Shown here: piece by piece, positions 27,090-39,696 of the stretch
How the letters are laid out: each line of letters opens with the position of its first letter
Position numbering within the stretch: position 1 is the first letter of the stretch
Assembly (NCBI RefSeq): GCF_030848805.1
Contig: NC_092361.1
Span: 20,357,406 to 20,421,405 of the forward strand
DNA length: 64,000 nucleotides
From: Temnothorax longispinosus
Lineage: Eukaryota; Arthropoda; Insecta; Hymenoptera; Formicidae
Direction: 5' to 3'
Notes under the pieces: generated by a model
The model's input: the letters and a program-made list of their open reading frames with translations, nothing else
The model's database searches: none
What the model was told of the DNA's origin: nothing
Program-made: the position numbers and the translations under genes

Positions 27090-27560
27090 TTTAAAATATA
27101 TAATTTTATGATATATTGTGAGACATTCCATGTGACACATAATTATATTTTTATTAGAATTATAATTTATATTTGTGTCATCGATATGTATTGAAATTAT
27201 TTTTTATTATATTATGTCATAAATTGAGATTTTTTATCTAGTTAGTTAAAATATATATTTTATGATGTATCGTGAGACATTCCATGTGACACATAATTAT
27301 ATTTTTATTAGAATTATAATTTATATTTGTGTCGTCGATATGTGTTGAAATTATTTTCTATTATGTCATAAATTGAGATTATTTTTTATCTAGTTAGTTA
27401 AAATATATATTTTATGATGTATCGTGAGACATTCCATGTGACACATAATTATATTTTTATTAGAATTATAATTTATATTTCTGTCGTCGATATGTATTGA
27501 AATTATTTTCTATTATGTCATAAATCGAGATTATGTTTTATCTAGTTGGTTATATATTTT
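27090..27560. repeat. Tandem repeat, about 153-bp unit, three copies
   Basis: GTGAGACATTCCATGTGACA recurs at 27118, 27272 and 27424 (spacings 154 and 152 bp), each followed by the same AT-rich block with AATTATATTTTTATTAGAAT and a GTC.TCGATATGT motif. Copies are more than 90 percent alike by eye, so the array is young. It sits just upstream of the first coding exon of the KIAA0319-like gene. Confidence 0.85.
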
Positions 27561-27781
27561 TATTACGTATAATTGAAACTGTCAAATATCATCTTACCTG
27601 TTTTTATGTGCGTGTGGCTCGCATAATATACTAGGTTTATATGATTTCCATGTTATTTTTTAATTACACCACGCGTTATTTACCATAATTTCATTCGGGG
27701 AAAAAAAATGTTTCTATCAATGTATTGTAAACTAAAAAAAGATGCCTGCGTGTGACTTCGAGTTCTGTTTTTACAGCTAAC

Positions 27782-30700
27782 ATGATTGGAATATATCACC
27801 TGGGATTATACATATTACTATTCGAAAGCTGCATCTGCGATTTGGACAGACTGTGGAATGTGCAACTGCTGTGCTCGGACCTATATCCGCGGGTGTTCAC
27901 GAGTTACTTGCCCCGTGGAAATTTGACCGGCGGGACTTACACGCAACAAATTCACTTGTCCAACATGCAGGACTGCGTTATGGCCTGCTGCAAGAAACCC
28001 TTGTGTAACGTAGCGTTTATGCACAACGGTACGTGCTATCATGTAGAGTGCGAGAACTCCATGGTGTGCGTGCCGCTGTACAGGCCCGAATTGGCAAACG
28101 ATAATCCACCGAGCATGGTATTGGTCAGACCCGTGGAGAGTAATAAAGTATGGAGCGATTTCTTGGATCAAGTCAATGAGGACAACGTTGGGTAGGTTCG
28201 ATTCAAGATTAGATAAATTTCTAGTATTTATATTAAAAAAAATATTTCCATTTCGAGCAACAAGCAATAGCAAAATGATCTCTTCCCTTAATTGTATGCA
28301 TTTAGGACATTGAGCACAGATGGCACAGAGCAAGATCAAGTATTGTTCAATGAACCAAACAAAATCATAATCAATTGTATGGATCAGTCAGGTTGCCTAG
28401 ATAACGAGATTTGTGTAAAACATGGGGACACTGATGTCGGAACTTGTCAATGTCCTTTAAGTTTCAAGCGAAATGTTGCTGGTATGTATAACACGTTTTG
28501 GTTATTTATTTGTGCAATTTGCCAGAATAAATATTTTTGAATTTTATATGTATCTGAAATATTTATCACATAATTTTCTTTAACATCACATCCACTCTAT
28601 TCTTTAGAAAAATAGTGGATTTGAAATCAATTATGCTTTTAATGTGATCTATATCTGTTATTGCTGCAGGCACTTGTATAGATGAAATAGACGCTGAGCT
28701 CGGTGTAACGCAACAAGCGAAAGTTCCAACTGTGAAAGATATCAGCACGTCGATTAAGCCGACTATGAAACAATTGTTAGTCTCGGCAGTTTCTAAAGAA
28801 GTGAGATTACCGGAAAACGAAGTCACGCTGTCCGCGTATACCGTCCCCGCTGAACTGGGCAATCAACATTATAATTACGCTTGGAGTCTGCTCAGTCAAC
28901 CGGAGGGACATACCGGAACGATGACAGATCAGAATCGTGTTACTGTCAAATTAAGTAATTTGTCGGAAGGCTTGTACACGTTTAAGGTAGCTGTAAGCAG
29001 TCCGAACGCTTATGGAGAAGCTTATGCCAATGTCAGCGTTTTACCTCGTAAGCGCTTTGAAAATTTTCTTTTTTTCTTTTTGTCAGAGATCGGTCTTTTT
29101 TTTTTAATCTGAATTTTTATTTTAGCGAAACGTATCAACCAAGCACCAATTGCCATAATTACGCCCGCATCGCAAATTGTGAAGCTACCGAATACAGGCG
29201 CGGTTTTGGACGGCTCGAATAGTAAGGATGATGATCGCGTCATCTCTTATCATTGGGAACTGCAGCAAGGCCCGATTGGATATCAACCCAACCTTGTGGA
29301 TACACCCACGCTTCAATTAGATAATCTTATTGCCGGCAATTACACTTTCAAGTTAGTACTCTAACTGTGTTATATTATGGCGAATACAATTACATAATAT
29401 TTATGTATAGAGATAGCTCGACAAGTTTTTACTTTTCTACACCTTCCTTAGATAAAAATATCGAAAGTTTTTATATAAATCTTTTATCTAAATCATATAT
29501 ATATTTTTTTTTGCAGATTAACAGTTGAAGATTCAAATCACGTTACAAATTCGACAAGTGCCAATATAACTGTCTTAAAAGTGATCGACTATCCCCCCAG
29601 TGCAAACGCAGGCCAAGACGTTATCATTTATCTACCTCAAAATACATTGACGCTTAACGGTAATTTAAGTACCGACGATCGAGGAATAGCGAGTTGGGAG
29701 TGGACCAAAAGTCCATCCGATCAGAATAAAGCGGTAGATATGCAGAACACAAGAACACCTTACTTACAATTGTCAAATCTCGAGGAAGGAATGTATACAT
29801 TTGTACTTAAAGTAACGGATGATTCTGAGCAATCTTCCACAGCGGAAGTGCATGTGTTTGTAAAACCTCCAACGAATAAACCGCCAAAGGGTAAATATCA
29901 TTTTTGTCGTCAATATCTCAAATGTATCAAATTCTCTTTAACACTGCGCGGTAATGTTTACAGTTTAAAGTGTACCGCTTCTTGATACAATCTCGATTGA
30001 TTAATTTTGTTGTAGCCGACGCTGGTGACGATATAAGCATAGCATTACCGACAACTCGCGCTGTTCTAAATGGTACAAGAAGTAAGGATGACATAAAGAT
30101 TGTTTTGTATCATTGGGAGCAAGTAAGGTACAATGTATCTAATTAAATTACATCTTACAGTACATGTCGTGTATCTTGAATTTATAAATATATTGTTGGC
30201 ATTACAGTGGGCCTAATAATGCTGAATTTGCCACCGTTAACGAATCTGTTACAAATATTACAAAATTAACCAAAGGTGATTATGCATTTAAATTGACTGT
30301 TGTCGATGATAACGGTAATGCGGATTCAGATACGGTCAATGTGAAGGTAACACAAAGTAAGTACTGCCTTACAATCGTATATTATATTGCGATGTGTATT
30401 ATAAAAAATCTTATTTATCCTAGATAAAAATGCGCCTCCCAAAGCGAACGCTGGTGGCGATCAAGTTGTGACGGCGCCAATCAGCGCGTTAATCATCAAT
30501 GGATCACAATCGAGTGATGATTTAAGGATAGGACAATGGCTGTGGACCAGAGATCAATCTAGTCTTGCGATTGGCGCTATAGTTCAAGATACGGATAAAT
30601 CACCAGTCTTAATGGTAAAGTTAAAATGCGAACTCCATTCGTATAGTTGTATAATAGTGTTAAATGTTTTGTTGCTTAATTTATTGTTTGAGACTCATCT

Positions 30701-32216
30701 CACATACCTGCTTACACAATATACGTCATACGCATACACATAAATGCATACGTCTATGTTGCCTTTTTTATAGCTAACAGATATAGTTCCTGGTCGTTAT
30801 GTTTTTCGATTAAAAGTAACGGATGATCAAGGTCTGAGTAGTGAAGACACCGTATCAGTAATTGTAAAACCCGGTTAGTACAGACTAGAAAAAATATATT
30901 ATTTTATAATGCGACAACTTAAAAAAAAATCAACTTTCTATTTCTTTCTGTAGATCCGCAATTGTTGCATTTGGTAGAACTAACACTAAACATTGGAGCT
31001 AACATGTTAACTGTTTCGCAAAAGAATTCGTTAGTAGTAAAACTGCAAATGTTATTGCGAGATGAAGCTTCAATCGTCGTGCGAAGTTTGAGGGCAGAAC
31101 CGCATACTGGAAAGGCCGTCTTAATGTTTTACGTGAAAAAGAAGGGAACAACAGCATTGCCGGGTCCAGAAGTAGTTAAAAGATTGAGAGAAAAGTTATT
31201 ACAAGATTCCGGTCTCTTACAGCTGTCGGTTGCCAATATAGACACCGCTATATGCCAAAATAATTGTTCAGGTATATAATATTGAAAAGTGATAAATATA
31301 TTAAAGTTCGTAAGTTTCTATTCATAATTCATGGAGTTAATGTTTCTATCTAGGCCACGGTGTATGCGATCAAGAGACAAGACAATGCTTATGCGAAGCA
31401 TTTTGGATGCAGAATTTAATACAAAAATATTTTGGTAATGGAGATTCTAATTGTGGTACGTTAAATTATTCTTTCCATTCCGTATTACTTGATATACATA
31501 GTGTTCCAATATACATACATATTATAAATATATTTTTCAAACTTACTTTTATTTTCATTTTTTCTCTTTTCAGATTGGAGCATTCTATATGTGATAATAG
31601 CATTGCTATCATTAGTTGTATGTTGGGTTGGATTTATTTGGGGTCTTGTTTGCTTGTGTCAAAGGATATGCGTCGGTAAAAGACGTTTGCTTCGGCCTAA
31701 GAAGAAACCACCGCGTTATTCTTTGCTGCAACCAGAGCCAGAAGATGATAGCAGTGCATGTATGTAACTCTTATTACTTATTGTTAGATGACAATAATAA
31801 TCAATATTTTGAATTTTGTCATTATCTTTGTACATTGTCTAAGTGGTAGAATTTTTCTTCTTAATGTTAACGTCTTAATGTTGTTCTTAATTCAGATGAA
31901 AGACCATGAGAGAAATTTCACTATTTGAAAATTTTTATGACCACTTTTTTTAACTCGAACAATTTTGGGAAATATCCTCTTAAAATATTGTATCCGAAAA
32001 TATTTGAATGCATTAAAAAATTCTTTATTCTAGTTATTAAGTTATAATAATCTTCATGTTGCAGTTTCAACTCACAACAAGATGGTGTTATCGGAATCGG
32101 ACACCGATTCTGACGATGTTCTGTTTGAGCATCGTAAGAGTAAAAGCGGTAGCCATATAAGAAACGGTAAATCTCGGAATGGATTTATCAAAGTCGGTTC
32201 TCGAGTAAAGACATGA
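27782..32216 (+). CDS. KIAA0319-like membrane protein (MANSC, PKD repeats, one TM)
   Basis: Thirteen exons join in phase: 27782-28191, 28306-28481, 28670-29047, 29126-29351, 29517-29890, 30016-30127, 30208-30356, 30424-30614, 30774-30873, 30954-31271, 31354-31455, 31574-31759, 32065-32216, giving 957 residues. The order is signal peptide (1 to about 17), a MANSC-type Cys-rich domain (about 25-105), a short Cys-rich segment (about 165-190), five PKD-type beta domains (about 220-705, each with W.W or YHWE and a Y.F.L.V.D terminal strand), a membrane-proximal region with an EGF-like Cys cluster (about 805-845), one TM helix (about 848-872) and a basic, then acidic tail with a YSLL endocytic-type motif. 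This is the architecture of vertebrate KIAA0319/KIAA0319L, a Golgi-endosome cycling glycoprotein (KIAA0319L is also known as AAVR). Length is close to the human proteins. The ATG at 27782 lies five bases after an acceptor, implying an upstream non-coding exon. A probable poly(A) signal AATAAA is at 32825. Confidence 0.9.
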
Positions 32217-33418
32217 GGTAACACTATAATAAATTACTAAATAATAACTACAATAAATTTACGATTTATCATACGATAAAACGTAATCAAGATGTATCTA
32301 GATTTTACTAAATTTCAGAAATGCAACGATAATAGAGTGCAATGATAAATAGCGCACAGTTGTGTAAGTTTGGCCAAACCTGAAATACTAGTCACGAAGG
32401 TATAAGTTGACTTATATATCTTATAAGGAATGATCGCCTCCAGAATCGGTATTGATAACAATGTTCTCTAAGAACATAGATGGAGTTTAAGTCTTGTTTA
32501 TAGATATGCGATAATAATAATAACCTCATACTCTACGTCATGTTACTTAATTCGTCTTAAGTATTATTAATCAATTCTATTCTGTATCTATTATGTGATT
32601 TTTAACTACGTCAACGATTGCTGACGCGACAAGATGCAGCGTCAAATGATCGTCAAACTGTTTGAGAGCTTATCTGAATATTATTATGGCCTTAGAAGCT
32701 ATTTCAATTAAAATCGATATGTAGTAAGCACTGTATCGATTCTGTATGTCGTTTATATGTATGTATACTGCTTACTCTTTAATATATACATTGTCAATCT
32801 TATTTTTACACTACATGAATACTAAATAAAATTTACTATCTATACATATTTTATTACTTATTTCTTGCACATACCCACTTGATTAATAACAAATAATTGT
32901 CGCTTAATATATTTATGTGTTACTTCTGATTTATAAATATAATAAATTTTTGTTTGCTAATAATTTTTTTTTAATCCTATCTCTTGAGAAAATTAATTAT
33001 AGGAGAAAACCTCTTTCCACTAAATTGTTGCATATAAATATTAAGTATTTTTATTTACATTTTGCGCTAGCAAACGTTTATGGAGAATGAGAGGTTTTTC
33101 ATCGAATTGACAACCTAGATATTAAAGATATCTACAACTTCGCGACCAGTAGCTAAAGATTTTGCATTTCAAGGCAAGTTCCACATGCGCTTGGCTCATA
33201 GCCTATGTTTTAAAGTTATTTTTAACCAGCTACGCTGTAGGAGAACGAGTTTTAAGTAGTAGGAAGCCTTCGTGCGGCCCGTTGACTCATTCTTTCGTAT
33301 CTCCCGTTAATTATACCTTAATTTCTTGGTGAGTCATTATTGTGATTTTGACATCGGTCAGAGAAAATTATATTTGTTGTATTCTCATTAACTATATTGT
33401 TTTAGCGTGTTGTAATCG
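32217..33418 (+). other. 3' UTR of the KIAA0319-like gene and spacer to the RING/B-box gene
   Basis: AT-rich sequence with AATAAA at 32825-32830 as the likely poly(A) signal, followed by a roughly 0.6-kb spacer that should hold the promoter of the RING/B-box gene. No other coding signal is visible. Confidence 0.5.
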
Positions 33419-35488
33419 ATGGATTTCGTAAATTGTTCGGCAAAACGCTCTTCGAAAGGTTGCTGCGGTCGCGGGGCTGCGACAGACAGCGAGCTCGGAA
33501 GCTGCGATCATATTTACGCAAATTTGGTCGAGGGCAAGAGCAAAGGTATAAATACTGAAGATTTCGTTCACGTCGAACCAATGACGATGGCATATACGAA
33601 CAAACGGTAAGCGATACCTTTAAATTTACTTAAAATGAATTTAAAATTCACTTAAAATGAAGTTTATTATATGATTTGACACGTGATATATGATTTAATA
33701 TATAAAGCCTGTTTCAATCGAGAGTTAAAATTATAATTTATTATATTATGTAAAATATTGATCGTACAGTTGAATAGAATTTTTAAGACCTTTACTAATT
33801 CTTAAGATGTATGTAAATAACTTTAAATATTTTCAGCAACGAGGATTCCAGAAAAAGGCGCGCTCCTTGGTCGAATACGAACGTCTTTGCACACCAGCCT
33901 TCCCCCGTCTTCATTCGCAGAAAAATGGCCAGCGAAATCGAGGAAGACGACTCGAGGGAGCCGATGGAGTTTTCAGATAGATTGCCGCACGATGCGGACT
34001 TCCAATGTCCCAGATGTGGGCAGAGAATGGAGGAGCCTAGACTCCTTCCTTGCTTGCATCCTATATGTTTATCATGCGTTTACGAATTGATGAGCAAACG
34101 TAAGTAGCGAAAGGAAGAATCTTAAGGAAGGAAAACGCAATTCAATATTTTTAACGTTACTAACAATGTCACGTACAATCGCACTTTTGATTTATGAAGA
34201 GGCATTGATGGAATTGTTGTATGCTTGCAGCTCCGAATGTTTCTTCAAAGAACGAAATACGAGACGGTCGAATGTACGCGCAATCCGACATTTATTACGA
34301 AACATGTCCGTTATGCGACTCGCACTTGCCGAATGCTAATTCTGTCGTACCGCCGCCGCATTATCCCTTGCAGCATCGTTTAGTTATGGACACCGTGCGA
34401 CGTAAACTGGTCAATAGAGTACTTTGCGACGCCTGCACAGGCGAAGTTCTGGTGACGATCTAAATATTATTATCGTATTTCTTTTAAAATTTTATCTCGT
34501 CGCAAGGTAGAAATGTTTTATAGACTTCTCCGCATGTTAATTTTTTTTTAAGGCGTTCATACAATGTTCGACGTGTTTACGCAATTTTTGCTCGGAGTGC
34601 GGCAGGCAACACGAGCAGCAAAACCTTGCGGAAGCGAGAATAATTAAACATTTAATGAGACCACTGTGGGAGGCTACTAAAGTACGACGGACAATTTTAT
34701 GCCAAACACATCCGACGCACGCTTTAAGATTTTATTGCATCGCGTGTCAGCAGGTTTACAAAAATTCTTTCTTCTTAGATATACGATACTTTTTAATATT
34801 GTGTTAAGTATAAAAGAAGGATATATATAATGAAAATGCAATTGAATTCTAACGATTGATACTTTCAATTTAAGTGGTACGAATTTTTTTGTGATTTATT
34901 ATACTGAACGACTTGTTATTTTATGGAATTAATAAGTAAGCAATAATACAAAATTTTCAGGTAACGTGCAAAGAATGCATGTGGAGTATGCAGCACAGAG
35001 GTCATGCTAGCGAAGACGCTGTTGGAGTGGGAAGAAGAGCTGGTACATACTTAGCAAAGATATTACAAAAAGCGAAAATGTACCTAAATAATCTATTGAT
35101 TCAATACAACCACAACGTATTTTCAACTAACGATCTTGAAGAAGCACACCATATAGCCAAGATTTGCAGGTATGTCCAACTGTAATTTTATATAATATAA
35201 AATTGGAAATTATATAAACTACATTGTGCAAATGCGAGTTCATATACAGAACTCACTAAATAAATGTTTAAGAACTTATAAATTTTTTAAATTTTAATTG
35301 TATGATAAAAATGCAACACTTTGATGTGTATTAAGACTGTGCAAAAGCTAATTTTTGTTAATATTAGTACACTCTGTAACAATTGTCATGTGATTAATAT
35401 GATAGTAATGAGCGAAAAGGGTATATATTGTCATTTGAGGTATAAAGCATACATTCCAAAGCTTCGACTGACAACACAGACTGATTAG
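33419..35488 (+). CDS. RING and double B-box zinc-finger protein (TRIM-like)
   Basis: Six exons join in phase: 33419-33606, 33837-34099, 34231-34451, 34553-34753, 34961-35169 and 35368-35488, giving 400 residues. A C3HC4 RING spans about 120-179 (CPRC, CLH, CLSC, CPLC). B-box 1 starts at CDAC (about 219) and contains CSTC and CSEC. B-box 2 (about 275-315) has CQTHPTHALRFYC, CIAC, CKEC and HRGH. A short helical segment follows, then a C-terminal CNNCH. The RING predicts E3 ubiquitin-ligase activity, and RING-B1-B2 is the TRIM core. The coiled coil is short, and no NHL, filamin or SPRY domain follows before the stop, so the protein is truncated relative to animal TRIMs with C-terminal domains. 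The ATG at 33922 (MASEIEEDD, codon 93) is an alternative start. The last exon rests on one splice choice; skipping it would end the protein five residues after 35169. Confidence 0.8.
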
Positions 35489-36270
35489 AATTATGAAAAT
35501 TATTATGCGATTTCAACATATTTGGTTAATCTATAATATTAAGTAAGAAGCAAATTATATCGCGGCTGATGATGTGACTTAAAATGTGTTATATCTAAGT
35601 TTAGTTAAATATATTGCGAACATTTGTAAACAATGTAAACTATTATTTGTATTAATAAATAATACAAATGTAAAGATCATTTAATTTTTGTATATATTAT
35701 GTATTATATATCATATAGTGTAAATGTGTCGAAAAAATTTTATATATATGAGATATAATAAAAGAATATTTGTTTATATATTGTTACATGTCACCTACAG
35801 CGATAAAATTAAGGTAAGATACAAAAGTATGTTATAAATTTCATCTTTTCTCTACTCTTCTCTTTTTTTTTTTAATAGAGACGCTCAATAACTATTGTTA
35901 CTTTGCTCAAGCATTTCTGTATTTTAAAGCTATTAATTTCAATTATCAATATAAGCTGTTGCAATATATAGGACTTACAATTAGATACTATATATAAGAT
36001 TACTTCTTTTTGCTTGAAGTAAAATTTTATATAATTTTTAACAAGAATGAAAGTTTCTAATTCAAAAACTACAGTTGGATAAAATTGTTTCAAAAATTAC
36101 AAAATGTTTTAATCGGTTGAGCACATATAAATATACTCAAATCTCTTGAAATAATATTTTTCTCTCTTAATTAAAGATGTAAGGCATAATTAATGTATTT
36201 ATTTTTATGGAAACTGGAATATCTAAATTATATTCTTATACGGAAGATATATTTATTAATTTATTAAGAC
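35489..36270. other. Convergent 3' spacer
   Basis: AT-rich, non-coding sequence between the convergent RING/B-box gene (+) and the Cys/His-rich gene (-). It presumably holds both 3' UTRs; an AATAAA-like string on + occurs near 35756 (ATAATAAA). Confidence 0.4.
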
Positions 36271-37664
36271 TCACAATATAAATTGATGCATGGTTTTTCG
36301 CATAATTAAGCAACGTCCATTACGTAATATAGATCCGCAGCAAGACCAATGATTAAAGCCCGGATGTCCGATATGTCCATGGCCACAGCCTTTGTATCCA
36401 CCTTTACAAAAATTAACTAATTTATTATTTTTCTTATTTCTGTTTTTACTTATCTAAATTTTGTATAGCAGTTACTAAAAATTGCTTTTTTATAAATTTT
36501 GAACATTTTACAATATTATAGAATTAGTATTACAGAAATTACTTTTAAATTAATTTCTTTTATCTTTTTGGTTCGCGCGATACGTATTCCATAGTTGCTA
36601 TTTAAAGATTTAACTTGTGAAATTAATCCTTACCAGGCATGGTGCCTCTACAGCCACAAGTCATTTCCTTTTTTCCACCACTAGAACAAAATGTGCAACA
36701 GTGATAAATGCCACTATGTGTGAGTCTCAAAGCCGATAATCTCGTATCTTTATACCAGTATTCTGCAACAGAATATAATACACATGTTTCATAAAGAAAA
36801 CTCACATATCATATATGAGGAGAACTCACGTATATCAAATACCTACATACCGTTTTCCTTATCTGCCGTTACATTTGTCACACCTAATTTATTTAATCTC
36901 CTGACTATTATCCCAGCAAGCGATAATATTTCTATTTCAGAACCATCGGCAAGTAAATTGTTTATTAATGAAATAGCATCCAGAAGGTGTCGTGCTTTTT
37001 TTAATCGTTCAAATTCTTGTATTCTTTCCCGAGCCAGTTTCATGTGGAGTAATACAATTTTATAGTCTCGTAAATTTGAAATATCTACATTATTCTCAAA
37101 GTATCTGTGTAAAGAAAACCCTTTATGTCAAGTCCTATTTACTTTCATGTGTATTTCAGGTAAAGTTATCTTTATCTCCACATAAAGACAGTAAATTTAT
37201 AAACCTTGTACTAGTAAATCTTTATAAAGATAGCAATTGTAAACACGTATGGCAAATGTAAAAAAAATTGGATAGTACAAGTGTTACTTAAATGGTAAAA
37301 ATATTATACACCAGTCATTTCGCTTTTATCTTATATGACACATTAAACATACAAAATGAACAAAATCATGGGATATGTTGCTTTATGCATCTTGCATTGT
37401 CATGTGATATTCATTTTTATTTCAACACTATGTTAAATCTTATTAACGTGCATGAATGTAAAATAAACGCGTTTCATTGTCATTTGAGGTATTGATCAGC
37501 GGAATCGGCAGGAAGCATAATTTCAGTGCTTCTCATATTTATTAAAAATCTTAATTTTATCATTATAACTAAACATAAATAAACCTCACTAAAAGCTTAG
37601 TGGCGAAGAAAATATAGAAATTTCCAAGAACAAACAAATCTCTCATAAGCCTAAGATCCTTCAT
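36271..37664 (-). CDS. Cys/His-rich protein with C-terminal GHPGFNHWSCCG zinc-type cluster, unrecognised
   Basis: Four exons on the minus strand join in phase: 37664-37585, 37104-36851, 36762-36634 and 36401-36271, giving 197 residues from ATG to TGA. The N-terminal two thirds are helical and charged, with a coiled-coil-like KLARERIQEFERLKKARHLL segment. The C-terminal third is dense in Cys and His: HCCTFC, TCGCRG, GCGHGHIGHPG, HWSCCG. Such spacing suggests one or two zinc sites and loosely recalls CHORD-type HPG...W.CC patterns, but it is not a CHORD domain. The frame continues upstream of the chosen ATG to a good acceptor (CTATCTTAG ending at about 37691), so an earlier exon may exist, and the start is uncertain. 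It lies about 130 bp behind peflin on the same strand. Confidence 0.6.
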
Positions 37665-37794
37665 GTCTAAAAACCCACGTTTTACATTATCTTCTAAGAT
37701 AGAAAAATAGAGCACTTGTAGCGTAAGTTAAACAATAATTGCTGCACAAGTGTATAAAATATTTCAACTGTATTGTTATTAAAATATGAAGACG

Positions 37795-38605
37795 TTATAT
37801 GCTGCAGCTAAGAGCTACTCCCAGAAAATCTTCAAATCCAATAGTAATCGATCCAGTTTGATCTGTGTCTCTTGTCCTAAATGCCTCTGTAACATACAAC
37901 GTATCTTTGTTAAACAAACATGCTTAAATCATCATGCTAAATGTTATCAAACTATTGATAATATTTAGCATGATGATTTGATATCAGAATTATCATAAAA
38001 TTTTCTTCTTTTTATGTAAACATTTCTAATTACCTGTAAACCTCTGTATCTGAACACACAATACTATGAACTGGTCCACAGTAATGGACTGATGACCACG
38101 AAGATCGCTCTTTTTTATAAGGAATTGAATGAAATCCGGACTAAGCCTATAGCCCATTTGTGTTAGGGCTGCGTTTAACTCATTCTCTTGTATGCTACCC
38201 GAATTATCGTGGTCAAAGCCACGAAATACACCGAGCCAAGAATTTATGTAATTGTAAAGAGCTTGGAATTCCGTTACGTTTATAGTGCCATTCTTCTCCT
38301 TGTCGAACATACCTGTGGAAAGAAATAGAATTCGTTGATATGTTTACAGCTCGCCGAAGAGAGCTAAAGCTCCGATACATTGTTCTCTCTTCTATTTGTT
38401 CACTAAATATTTTATGTACGAAACCCGCAAACGTACCAATCATTAACTTGCACGCTGTGTCAGAGAAGGTACCTCCTTGACCGTTGGCCAACGCCGACTG
38501 CAATTCTGCAGCCGTTATCCGTCCACTCCCATCCTTGTCCACTGTGGCGAACCATCGTTGAACCTCTGGATTTACCCCTGATCCTGAATCGGTGGAGCCG
38601 TACAT
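37795..38605 (-). CDS. PEF1: Peflin (penta-EF-hand calcium-binding protein)
   Basis: Three exons, 38605-38437, 38312-38034 and 37886-37795, join in phase to give 179 residues. EF1 loop DKDGSGRITAAE is at 23-34 and EF2 loop DKEKNGTINVTE at 60-71. A third (DHDNSGSIQENE) and two weaker hands follow, including ALTQMGYRLSPDF and EAFRTRDTDQTGSI. This matches the peflin branch rather than ALG-2 or sorcin: it has the MFDK...G.I start of EF2 and ends shortly after FEDFLGVAL. Peflin pairs with ALG-2 and modulates COPII export from the ER. The Gly/Pro-rich repeats that precede EF1 in vertebrate peflin are reduced to about 14 residues. The frame is open upstream of this ATG, so a longer N-terminus cannot be excluded. 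Confidence 0.88.
37926..37979. repeat. Perfect 17-bp hairpin in peflin intron 2
   Basis: AAATCATCATGCTAAAT and ATTTAGCATGATGATTT are exact reverse complements around a 20-bp loop that itself contains TTATCAA/TTGATAA. It fills about a third of a 147-nt intron. Confidence 0.75.
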
Positions 38606-39696
38606 CGCGCTCTTGAAGAAACGGACAAGATAAATATAATTGAAGAGAGAATCACAAATTCAGACAAGCTGTGACGAAACGAGGAGGCTCCTTGTCTACA
38701 TGCGAGAGCTATCAAATTGACGTGCGCTCGTCAGGCGATACAGGGCCATTCATAATAAACCAAAATGACTGGATAAAGCGTGATATCAGCTGTCGCAGGT
38801 GTAATCGTTAGAATTGTTATTTAGAATTACCGGGTACGCCATTGATTGAAACTTTTCTAACCCTAGGACGGAGCACAAATTACTGTGTACACCGTGGAGC
38901 TTTCGTTAGACTTGGTTAGACTGTCATCACGAGATTCCACGAGATTCTGCGTTAACGTTACATAATAACAGACGCATTCGTGCGCTAATAGCATACTTTG
39001 TCAAAACATACTGGACAACTGGAAGAAAGACTTAGATCTTTGTGACGTTACGTATCCCCGCAATTAAGTAATTCCGCATTTGCGATTCCTTGAATCGTAA
39101 ACTTAAAAAAACAACAGGTGCATGAGGCATTCGTTTATTCAAGGTTGCATAAACAAACGGAAAGACTAGAGTTCTACTCCTATAAAGAAAATAGGTGCAT
39201 CCAGTAGTACGACCGCTCACTGATTGTGAGCCGCGCTAAGGAGCAATAGAATGATTGGTTCTTACTTTTAGAACCAAGCAATCAACGCAGAGTGTTGATA
39301 AGACGAACTCAACAGTTGTATCTGCTGAACGCGGTCTGTATAAAGAATAGGCGCGTTCGGCAGAACAAACCGTTTAGCGGCAATCGAACGTGATTGGCTC
39401 TTACTTTTAGAACTAACAAATCAACGCATAGCTTTGAGAAGACGACAACAGTTGTTCTGCTGAACGCGGCCAATGGCTGAAAATTCCCTAGAGTATCTAC
39501 GATTTCATTGGTCGAAATCTAGTGAATCTGTTCACTTTTGTAATTTTCACCTTGTTTTACATAATTAACCCTCAGTGAATGATCAGTGATCTAATAATTC
39601 TTATAATTTTTATTTATTGCTACATAAAAAATCAAAATTTTGAAAATAACCAAATTATAACGCAGTTTAAATCGTTGACAAGTACTACATCTTAAC
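38606..39696. other. Promoter-side flank of peflin with a duplicated ATTGG module
   Basis: There is no gene here. Two diverged copies of a block of about 80 bp containing TGATTGGYTCTTACTTTTAG and CTGCTGAACGCGG lie at about 39250-39335 and 39390-39470. An inverted CGCGTTCGGCAGAAC sits between them at about 39351. ATTGG is an inverted CCAAT box. The block is plausibly regulatory for peflin (downstream on the minus strand). Confidence 0.45.
39250..39472. repeat. Duplicated ATTGG/CTGCTGAACGCG promoter module
   Basis: Copies at about 39250-39335 and 39390-39472 (offset about 140 bp) share TGATTGGYTCTTACTTTTAG, ATCAACGCA, CAACAGTTGT and CTGCTGAACGCGG. Related strings recur near the SLC12A8-like gene (47168-47222). 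Confidence 0.6.

Noticed and set aside
36784..37495. Plus-strand open frames overlapping the Cys/His-rich gene
   Set aside because: They are complements of the minus-strand exons or lie in AT-rich introns, without splice or family support.
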